Shown: positions 59,237 through 64,000 of the stretch, piece by piece
How the letters are laid out: each line of letters opens with the position of its first letter
Numbering within the stretch: the first letter of the stretch is position 1
Virus record (IMG/VR): IMGVR_UViG_3300033153_015023
Span: 16,026-80,025 of that record
Source of the DNA: a virus
DNA length: 64,000 nucleotides
Direction: 5' to 3' (one strand)
Position numbers and translations under genes: made by a program
The notes under the pieces: generated by a model
What the model was told of the DNA's origin: nothing
Databases searched by the model: none
The model's input: the letters and a program-made list of their open reading frames with translations, nothing else

Positions 59237-60465
59237 GTTTCTTTACTATTATTTTTTGCCAACCTGTTTAATACTGTAGTTTTAACTCCTTTATAGAGTT
59301 CATGTTTTTTTACTGTTCCTTTTAGATCATAAGATTTTGTAATTTCAAAATTAATCTTAGTTCCACTATAGTAACTTTTAAAGTTGTTGCCATTTTCATC
59401 TTTGAAGGCAATAAGATAGGAACTTCCATAAATACTATCTATTTCTTTTATGAAAAAACAATTTAATTTTAACTCGATTCTATCCCCGATATTTCCAATA
59501 TGTTCAGAAGGTGCAAATTCTTTGTTATCTTCAACTTTTTTTAATTTTGAATCATTATTAACTTTCCAGATGGCGTAACAAACAATTCCAGGGGATTTAA
59601 TATCATCTCTGAGAGTCCCATCTTCAAAGAATAAATTATTTTTAATATTGTGTTCAAAGTCATTTTGAGGAACCATCTTTTCATAGTTATCTATGAGTAA
59701 TTGTTCTTGCCCATTCAGGAAGGCCTTTTTATTAGTAATATTTTTTTCAATATAATTTTTATAATCCTGAATAACTTCTTTGTCATAATAATTAGAAGAT
59801 TTCAAAGCGTCTTTAAGAAGATAAATATCTTTCATTGTATTGTTATCATAATCTTTAAGAGATTTCCAGGAGAGGTTAAACATTTTAGTAACATAAGTAA
59901 GATTAAGAATTAGGCTGCTTAGATCATACATAGGACAATAATTTGATCCTGAAAATTCTCTTTCGATTGTTTCTACAAAAGAAGAGTAAGTTTCTAGAGC
60001 TTTTCTAATATCCAATCCAAACCATTCATCAACACAAGAAGAACCGATAATCTTTATTTCTTTTTTCGCATCTTTAAATATAAAGAACTTAGTTCTGTAT
60101 CTTTTGATATTACAGTGATCACAGGTTAATCTGTCTTTTAATATATTTCCTAATATAATATTTTCATCATGTTTATTATTAAAAATCTCTTTTATCCCAT
60201 TTTTAATAGAAATTATTCCTAGAAAAGTTACTTTCTGTTTTCCTAAAATTTCAGGTTCTGAGATTTCGGATTCACATACTTCTACTTTATATATTTTGTG
60301 ATTAGGGGGGTCAAAAGGATCTATAATATCAGAAGTTCTTTTTTCTATTTTAGAAATTGTAGAAAGAGTTTCAATTTTTTGATTATATTTTGAAAGGCGT
60401 TTATTAAGCTTTTTGAGCTTTTCAAGAAAATCATTTTTCTTTGCTTTATCATATTTAATAATCAT
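59230..60465 (-). CDS. Large hypothetical early protein with zinc motif and OB-like end, 411 aa
   Basis: The ATG at 60465 has AAGGGGGAG upstream; 20 residues upstream in frame have no SD. LTCDHCNIKRYRTKFFIF and IIGSSCVDEWFGLD form a cysteine-rich module seen in large phage hypotheticals. A helical middle is followed by a C-terminal beta part (IGDRIELKLNCFFIKEIDS ... GTVKKHELYKGVKTTVLNR) that resembles an OB-fold. A DNA- or RNA-binding role is plausible. Confidence 0.6.
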   Translation of the reverse strand: MIIKYDKAKKNDFLEKLKKLNKRLSKYNQKIETLSTISKIEKRTSDIIDPFDPPNHKIYKVEVCESEISEPEILGKQKVTFLGIISIKNGIKEIFNNKHDENIILGNILKDRLTCDHCNIKRYRTKFFIFKDAKKEIKIIGSSCVDEWFGLDIRKALETYSSFVETIEREFSGSNYCPMYDLSSLILNLTYVTKMFNLSWKSLKDYDNNTMKDIYLLKDALKSSNYYDKEVIQDYKNYIEKNITNKKAFLNGQEQLLIDNYEKMVPQNDFEHNIKNNLFFEDGTLRDDIKSPGIVCYAIWKVNNDSKLKKVEDNKEFAPSEHIGNIGDRIELKLNCFFIKEIDSIYGSSYLIAFKDENGNNFKSYYSGTKINFEITKSYDLKGTVKKHELYKGVKTTVLNRLAKNNSKETS

Positions 60466-60475
60466 CTTCTCCCCC

Positions 60476-60649
60476 TTATCCTGGATAACCGGCACTATCG
60501 AGTGAGTCAGATACGGTTTGTTCAACGGTTATGCCGTTATCGTAATTATCCCGATAGCAATAATCCGGTAGATCATTACATGATAGCCCAACTTCCTCTT
60601 CAAGTATGGTATTTATAGCAGATTTAAAATCCTTAAAACTTCTTTTCAT
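60476..60649 (-). CDS. Small early protein, 57 aa (paralogue of the one at 61168)
   Basis: Acidic. DLPDYCYRDNYDNGITVEQT matches DLPDFHYRDNFDNGISVIAT in the protein at 61168-61338, and both are short helical proteins. SD ATAGGGGG. The pair must come from duplication. Function unknown. Confidence 0.6.
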   Translation of the reverse strand: MKRSFKDFKSAINTILEEEVGLSCNDLPDYCYRDNYDNGITVEQTVSDSLDSAGYPG

Positions 60650-60685
60650 CCCTTCCCCCTATTAATAATACTATAGTTTTAACTA
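60643..60685 (-). repeat. 43-bp leader repeat, copy 2
   Basis: Identical to 59194-59236, including ATTAATAGGGGGAAGGG and the ATG of the following gene, with a small TAGTTAAAACTA hairpin. The repeat is the translation-initiation region of two different genes. Confidence 0.85.
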
Positions 60686-60700
60686 TTTTCTTTATTATAA

Positions 60701-60910
60701 TTAATCTTTTATTTTACCATATTCCATTTTATATTTTTCATTGCAACAAATTTGTGGATAAACAGAATTGATAATATAAAACATGGCAGGTTGTTTAATT
60801 TTGTTAAGCCATTTTTCAGCTTTTTCCATTGAAGTAGTAGTTCTAAGTCTATGTTCTTGTACCATGTTTTTTTCTTTATTATATTTTACTATTACTAGTC
60901 CTATTTTCAT
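60701..60910 (-). CDS. Small hypothetical protein, 69 aa
   Basis: Pattern KIGLVIVKYNKEKNMVQEHR and TTSMEKAEKWLNKIKQP suggests a small alpha/beta protein. SD AAGGAG. No family recognised. Confidence 0.5.
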   Translation of the reverse strand: MKIGLVIVKYNKEKNMVQEHRLRTTTSMEKAEKWLNKIKQPAMFYIINSVYPQICCNEKYKMEYGKIKD

Positions 60911-60919
60911 TTTTTCTCC

Positions 60920-61090
60920 TTATAAGTTTTTCGTGATAATCTTGGTACTGCCAGATTTATCATTAAACCAAAACATTAATATATCCCCTTCTTGAGTAAA
61001 GCTCTCTTCAAATGTTTTGTTTTCACAAGGAAATCTACTGCCGTGTTTTTTGATAACTTCATCTATCATAGTTTGTTTGATCTCTTCCAA
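60920..61090 (-). CDS. Small hypothetical protein, 56 aa (TTG start)
   Basis: TTG at 61090 with GGGGG 8 bases upstream. One domain with a hydrophobic ending strand (EGDILMFWFNDKSGSTKII). No family recognised. Confidence 0.45.
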   Translation of the reverse strand: MEEIKQTMIDEVIKKHGSRFPCENKTFEESFTQEGDILMFWFNDKSGSTKIITKNL

Positions 61091-61100
61091 TCTTCAATCC

Positions 61101-61167
61101 CCCTATAATTTATTAAGCTTAAAAGCTTTACCTGGGAGCGATCTTATATCGCTCCACAATAAAACCG
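61101..61167 (-). promoter_or_regulatory. Two-hairpin leader element A
   Basis: GGAGCGAT/ATCGCTCC (61135-61155, 8 bp) then AAGCTT-TT-AAGCTT (61115-61128), then GGGGG. Flanked by GTTTTATT before and AATAAATTATA after, shared with elements B and C. Confidence 0.6.
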
Positions 61168-61338
61168 TTAAATAAAGTCTGCGTTTTCTAGAGCTTCCTC
61201 AACAGTAGCTATAACGCTTATACCATTATCAAAATTATCCCGATAATGAAAATCTGGTAAATCATCTGATGTTAAACCATATCGTCTTTGTAACTCTAGA
61301 TCTACTGCCATTCTAAAACTCTCAAATAATGTAATCAT
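61168..61338 (-). CDS. Small early protein, 56 aa (paralogue of the one at 60476)
   Basis: Contains LTSDDLPDFHYRDNFDNGIS and the helix TVEEALENADF. TAGGAG upstream. See the 60476 protein for the shared motif. Function unknown. Confidence 0.6.
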   Translation of the reverse strand: MITLFESFRMAVDLELQRRYGLTSDDLPDFHYRDNFDNGISVIATVEEALENADFI

Positions 61339-61344
61339 TTTAGT

Positions 61345-61412
61345 CTCCTAATATTTTATTAAAGCTTAAAAGCTTTACTCGACGCCTAGTTGCCTAGGCG
61401 CCAATAAAACTG
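61345..61412 (-). promoter_or_regulatory. Two-hairpin leader element B
   Basis: CGCCTAG/CTAGGCG (61383-61400, 7 bp) then AAGCTT-TT-AAGCTT (61362-61375), then AATAAAATATTAGGAG before the ATG at 61338. The first stem differs in sequence from that of element A. Confidence 0.6.
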
Positions 61413-61706
61413 TTAAACTTTCGGCTTGAATTCCACATGTTCTGCAACAATTATAATTCCGCCATGCTCTTGTTCTAGTCGACCGACCACCCGTACTCCT
61501 CGGCCCTCATCAAGGTGTTCAAAACAAGTTGTGGCCAATTGGCCATAGACAGCAATATCAAAATCACTGGTTTCAGTTTCGATCTCTTCTACTTTCTTGC
61601 AATACCTTTTTGACTCGATTATAAAATTAAGCCTATCCTTAGATGTTAAACCAGTAGAAATACTTTTAACGGTTCCCTCCATTAGGACTGAATTTAAATC
61701 GTTCAT
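61413..61706 (-). CDS. ssb: Single-stranded DNA-binding protein
   Basis: 97 aa, one OB-fold. NDLNSVLMEGTVKS, FIIESKRYCKK, FDIAVYGQLATTC and GRGVRVVGRLEQEHGGIII, with AEHVEFKP at the end, match phage SSBs in order. The acidic C-terminal tail of cellular SSBs is missing. Protects ssDNA in replication and recombination. SD AATAGGGGG. Confidence 0.85.
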   Translation of the reverse strand: MNDLNSVLMEGTVKSISTGLTSKDRLNFIIESKRYCKKVEEIETETSDFDIAVYGQLATTCFEHLDEGRGVRVVGRLEQEHGGIIIVAEHVEFKPKV

Positions 61707-61710
61707 TTTA

Positions 61711-61783
61711 TCCCCCTATTAATTTATTTAAGCCTAAAGGCTTTATTCGGCAGTCAATATAAGATTGGCTGCCAATAAAACCA
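61711..61783 (-). promoter_or_regulatory. Two-hairpin leader element C
   Basis: GGCAGCCAAT / ATTGACTGCC (61749-61773, one mismatch) then AAGCC-TTTA-GGCTT (61730-61743), then AATAGGGGG and the ssb ATG. Relative to A and B the second stem has paired changes (T-A to C-G), so pairing is kept. Confidence 0.65.
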
Positions 61784-62155
61784 TTAAAGTTTTTCTTTTG
61801 CCGTCTCTAATTTTTCAACAGCTTTCTTTTCCTTTTCTATCCTTGCTTGGATAAAATCTGATATTTCATCCAACCAGCCTGTTGCTACATCATGGGCAAA
61901 ATTTAGGCAGGCGATACGGTCCGGCTTTTCATCCATCTGAAAATCTTGATACCCCCCAGGAGAACAAAGCGTTTTTCGATATGTCAACTGATAATTCCTG
62001 GGCAGATCGAGTAATTCTATTGGATATGCCGGTACCTCGATTTGATCACAAATGATGTCTGCAACCTCCCTCACTGCCTCTCGCAGTTTCTCTGTGCATC
62101 GGCTATTTTCCGATCCAACCCGTTCTAACCGTTTCAAACTATTAATTAAACTCAT
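61784..62155 (-). CDS. Hypothetical helical protein, 123 aa
   Basis: Helical ends with a middle segment (LPRNYQLTYRKTLCSPGGYQ) and a coiled C-terminus (RIEKEKKAVEKLETAKEKL). Starts just after element D. More GC-rich than the nearby genes. No family recognised. Confidence 0.55.
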   Translation of the reverse strand: MSLINSLKRLERVGSENSRCTEKLREAVREVADIICDQIEVPAYPIELLDLPRNYQLTYRKTLCSPGGYQDFQMDEKPDRIACLNFAHDVATGWLDEISDFIQARIEKEKKAVEKLETAKEKL

Positions 62156-62188
62156 ACAAACCCTCCAGCGTTTTTAGCCCGCCAGCTA

Positions 62189-62253
62189 TTTTTCTCAGGC
62201 TAACAGCCCGCCAAACAGCTCCGGTCGGGGAGCCGTCCAGTAGGATGTTAGAT
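62189..62253 (-). promoter_or_regulatory. Two-hairpin leader element D (65-bp repeat, copy 1)
   Basis: ACGGCTCC/GGAGCTGT (62215-62236) then GGGCT-GTT-AGCCT (62197-62209). About 62 of 65 bases equal 63459-63523. The differing base pair is G-U in leftward RNA but a mismatch in the other strand, which points to a leftward RNA. Starts at the stop of the gene at 62248. Confidence 0.7.
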
Positions 62254-62454
62254 GATCTGATATTCTCTTTTCCTCCAATAAAATAATTCCAAGGGCAGCT
62301 TTTCGGCATATCCCTGGAGCGTTTTTTTACATTCGCAAATTGCTATTTGTTGCCATTTCCATGTATGTAATACAGGACAGGCCATGCGGCTGTGATCTTT
62401 TTTATTGTCAATAATTTTATCAACCTTAATTTCTAAAATTAAATGTTTTCTCAT
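62248..62454 (-). CDS. Small hypothetical protein, 68 aa
   Basis: Contains one CEC pair and several His (SRMACPVLHTWKWQQIAICECKK), perhaps a metal site. SD CAAGGGGG. No family recognised. Confidence 0.55.
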   Translation of the reverse strand: MRKHLILEIKVDKIIDNKKDHSRMACPVLHTWKWQQIAICECKKTLQGYAEKLPLELFYWRKREYQII

Positions 62455-62464
62455 TTATTCCCCC

Positions 62465-62530
62465 TTGATATTTTTCACTAGCCTAACAGGCCCACCAGAC
62501 GGCACTGGTTAAAATGCCGTCCAATTGCTG
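62465..62530 (-). promoter_or_regulatory. Two-hairpin leader element E
   Basis: GACGGCA/TGCCGTC (62498-62521, 7 bp, 10-base loop) then GCCT-GTT-AGGC (62481-62491), then GTGAAAAATATCAAGGGGG and the ATG at 62454. Related to D and F but with changed stem bases. Confidence 0.65.
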
Positions 62531-62554
62531 TAAAATAATTTCGTATGGTTTCAT
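62483..62554 (-). CDS. Possible 23-aa peptide
   Basis: ATGA overlap with the preceding gene, then MKPYEIILQQLDGILTSAVW. Its 3' half coincides with element E, so it may only be a by-product of that structure. Low certainty. Confidence 0.25.
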   Translation of the reverse strand: MKPYEIILQQLDGILTSAVWWAC

Positions 62555-62733
62555 TTTTGTACCCCCCGTATCATCAATTCATAGTGATAATCAAAGTTAA
62601 AAATTAAACCTTGTCGGTGAACATCGTCAAGTTCTGCTTTTGAGAGCAGAAAGAATTTTGATGGATTGTAACCAGTACCTTCTTTGATTTTGTGATAGCC
62701 GATACTGCAAGGTAGTTTTTCGATGTACGTCAT
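62551..62733 (-). CDS. Small hypothetical protein, 60 aa
   Basis: SD AAAGGAAAA. LPCSIGYHKIKEGTGYNPSK and a final FDYHYELMIRGVQK suggest a compact beta-rich fold. No family recognised. Confidence 0.5.
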   Translation of the reverse strand: MTYIEKLPCSIGYHKIKEGTGYNPSKFFLLSKAELDDVHRQGLIFNFDYHYELMIRGVQK

Positions 62734-62753
62734 ATTTTTTCCTTTAAAAGATA

Positions 62754-62969
62754 TTAGGATTTAGCATAGGCAATAATACGAAGAGCATCTGCAAATATTA
62801 CTGCAAAACGATCATAGATTTTGCCATTATATTTTTCAGTAATTGAATATACTGAACAGTGGATTTTGTCTACTAACGGCATGATGTCGATATGAGGATC
62901 AATTTCCTTAGAGATTTTCTCACAGATTTCTTGAAACGTAATTAAGTATGGTTTTGATACGCAAGTCAT
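62754..62969 (-). CDS. Small hypothetical protein, 71 aa
   Basis: TAGGAG upstream. Helical (TFQEICEKISKEIDPHIDIM) with a hydrophobic end. No family recognised. Confidence 0.5.
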   Translation of the reverse strand: MTCVSKPYLITFQEICEKISKEIDPHIDIMPLVDKIHCSVYSITEKYNGKIYDRFAVIFADALRIIAYAKS

Positions 62970-62999
62970 TTTATTTACTCCTATGATTTATTTATTTCC

Positions 63000-63058
63000 T
63001 TTACAGGATATAACCTGCCCCCGGAATCGAACCGGGGGAAGAACCGTTCAGGTTGTTA
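63000..63058 (-). promoter_or_regulatory. Two-hairpin leader element H with T-arm-like loop
   Basis: CCCCCGG-TTCGATT-CCGGGGG (63018-63038) has the exact loop of a tRNA T arm. An outer AACCTG/CAGGTT stem (63012-63054) competes with a second hairpin, CAGG/CCTG (63004-63017). No D or anticodon arm is present. Confidence 0.5.
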
Positions 63059-63232
63059 AAGCGATGGTACTACAATAGATTCCACTATAACTTTTCTGCA
63101 TCTTTCTAAATAACATTCCCATAATTCTTCTTTGCCAAGATCGCTATAGATACCATTTCCCAAATAGGTCAGTGTACGATTGGCAACTTTTTTTTGATTT
63201 GCTGTCAAATCTTTTTCGTAAATCTTTCTCAT
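63056..63232 (-). CDS. Small hypothetical protein, 58 aa
   Basis: The ATG at 63232 has AAGGGGGAC upstream, better than the longer reading from 63277. Basic N-terminus (MRKIYEKDLTANQKKVANRT), then LGKEELWECYLERCRKV. No family recognised. Confidence 0.5.
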   Translation of the reverse strand: MRKIYEKDLTANQKKVANRTLTYLGNGIYSDLGKEELWECYLERCRKVIVESIVVPSL

Positions 63233-63258
63233 TCCGTCCCCCTTATTAATCTGCATTT

Positions 63259-63387
63259 TTAGATTCTTTCGATCCAACGTACAACATCTTTATTGCTCAA
63301 ATCCCGATGGTCAATAATTGTTTTACTGTCAACTATTTCGTTTAATTTGGCAACAACCGCATTAAGCCGATTCTGGCATTTTTCCAT
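63259..63387 (-). CDS. Small hypothetical protein, 42 aa, possibly frameshifted front
   Basis: MEKCQNRLNAVVAKLNEIVD then DHRDLSNKDVVRWIERI. The strong SD and ATG of this interval (63437) open a different 31-codon frame (MTKTNDAVCMAGGISRG). In the frame of the 42-aa ORF, translation could continue upstream through GWRDQPG. One indel between the two frames would join them, so the gene may be split. Confidence 0.4.
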   Translation of the reverse strand: MEKCQNRLNAVVAKLNEIVDSKTIIDHRDLSNKDVVRWIERI

Positions 63388-63458
63388 CCCCGGCTGATCC
63401 CTCCAGCCATGCAAACCGCATCATTTGTCTTTGTCATTTTCTCTCCCCCTCTATAATA

Positions 63459-63523
63459 TTTTTCTCAGGCTAACAGCCCGCCAAACGGCTCCGGTTGAGG
63501 AGCCGTCCAGTAGGATGTTAGAT
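63459..63523 (-). promoter_or_regulatory. Two-hairpin leader element F (65-bp repeat, copy 2)
   Basis: ACGGCTCC/GGAGCCGT (63485-63506, perfect) then GGGCT-GTT-AGCCT (63467-63479), GAGAAAAATATTATAGAGGGGG follows before the ATG at 63437. Near-identical to element D 1.2 kb away. Confidence 0.7.
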
Positions 63524-63694
63524 TTTAATAAGTGAGCGGCAATATCCCCAATCCTCTGGTGTTGGTTTGTTGCGGGGCTCAGCGTCTGATATGCTGCTCC
63601 CCTGTGCAATCATTTCACCTTTGTGCCAGTACTCATTCAGTCCTGGACACCGTTTTACAATTTTTCCGTATTTGCTGGTATACACTCGTTTCAT
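63518..63694 (-). CDS. Small hypothetical protein, 58 aa
   Basis: Contains RVYTSKYGKIVKRCPGLNEY and a final DWGYCRSLIKI. SD GGGAGA. Element F starts at its stop codon. No family recognised. Confidence 0.5.
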   Translation of the reverse strand: MKRVYTSKYGKIVKRCPGLNEYWHKGEMIAQGSSISDAEPRNKPTPEDWGYCRSLIKI

Positions 63695-63730
63695 ATTTTC
63701 TCCCTTAATATTTATAATTAGCCCAACGGA

Positions 63731-64000
63731 CTATTTCCCAATTATTCCTTCCGCCTTTATTATCATTGCCTTAATTTCTTTTATTGCAGTTTCTTTTTGA
63801 TTTGAAGTCCCAATTAATTGAATATTGGGTTGTCCGGTTTTCATATCCACATAAATAGTTGCTTCTACGTGTTTATAAGTTGTTCCGGTTTTGTTGGTAT
63901 TGATGTAGATTCGTTTTTGATTCCACGTTTTTACGCTTGTGATCTCAAAACCGCAACGACCATGACCGAAGATTTGTCCTTCAAGATTTTTAAGTCCATC
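63731..64000 (-). CDS. Hypothetical protein, C-terminal 89 aa (5' end outside window)
   Basis: The minus frame is open to the window edge. GCGFEITSVKTWNQKRIYIN and TTYKHVEATIYVDMKTGQPN suggest a beta-rich protein with a helical C-terminus. No family recognised. Confidence 0.55.
   Translation of the reverse strand, partial: DGLKNLEGQIFGHGRCGFEITSVKTWNQKRIYINTNKTGTTYKHVEATIYVDMKTGQPNIQLIGTSNQKETAIKEIKAMIIKAEGIIGK

Noticed and set aside
63000-63058. A tRNA gene on the minus strand
   Set aside because: Only a T-arm-like hairpin and an acceptor-like stem are present; there is no D arm, anticodon arm or room for them.
1-64000. Recoded stop codons
   Set aside because: All three stop codons end well-supported genes and no conserved gene runs through an in-frame stop.

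Overview
The window is one continuous stretch of an AT-rich tailed-phage genome (Caudoviricetes). The tail genes point to a long non-contractile tail: a tube protein, a G/GT-type chaperone pair, a tape measure and tip/fiber proteins, with no sheath or baseplate wedge genes. No integrase, repressor or attachment site was seen, and both ends of the window cut through genes. Shine-Dalgarno sites are bacterial, so the host is a bacterium, but nothing fixes its phylum. A lipobox protein and a membrane-anchored M23 peptidase are compatible with several groups.

Layout. (1) 1-7.5 kb, rightward: recombination and nucleotide metabolism (SbcC-like ATPase end, RecA, a PD-(D/E)XK nuclease, a FEN-type exonuclease, a NusG-like factor, a class II ribonucleotide reductase carrying a mini-intein, a RuvC-like nuclease, a sigma-like double-HTH protein). 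(2) 7.5-13.4 kb: tightly packed small accessory genes, with an M23 peptidase, a YopX-family protein and a GGQ release-factor-like protein. (3) 13.5-16.2 kb: two DNA methyltransferases, one with a broken ParB-like front end. (4) 16.2-33.8 kb: packaging and head genes (small and large terminase, portal, minor head protein fused to an ADP-ribosyltransferase, scaffold, major capsid), interleaved with sugar genes, a J-domain protein, a third methyltransferase, QueD-QueE-FolE, and a non-coding tract at 21.0-21.4 kb holding a tRNA-Leu-like element and several hairpins. (5) 33.8-40.4 kb: four glycosyltransferases, an epimerase and a probable surface protein. (6) 40.4-51.9 kb: connectors, tail tube, chaperones, tape measure, a 1,522-residue tip/fiber protein with LamG domains, and its apparently detached C-terminal part. 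(7) 51.9-54.6 kb: lysis-like cassette of small membrane proteins with a lipase-type hydrolase. (8) 54.6-57.5 kb: a leftward nuclease moron and a PIG-L / ATP-grasp / PHP trio. (9) 57.6-64 kb, leftward: early genes (SSB, two proteins with weak clamp-like features, many small proteins), converging on the rest at a perfect 12-bp bidirectional terminator.

Most interesting signals. The leftward operon has a family of intergenic two-hairpin leaders whose stem sequences differ while the layout is kept, and nearly every gene there uses a run of five Gs as its ribosome-binding site. Other notable items are the mini-intein placed directly before the catalytic cysteine of NrdJ; an inferred -1 frameshift in the tail chaperone; a 425-bp propeller-repeat insertion that breaks the reading frame of a tip-protein domain; an ADP-ribosyltransferase on a head protein; a folE without a usual start codon; and a promoter-like motif shared upstream of the methyltransferase, terminase and capsid blocks.

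How the parts fit. Replication and recombination proteins come from both the left end and the leftward early block. NusG-like and sigma-like proteins may steer late transcription. QueD/QueE/FolE and three methyltransferases suggest modified DNA or RNA. The sugar enzymes and glycosyltransferases sit among head genes, which suggests virion glycosylation or remodelling of host surface sugars.
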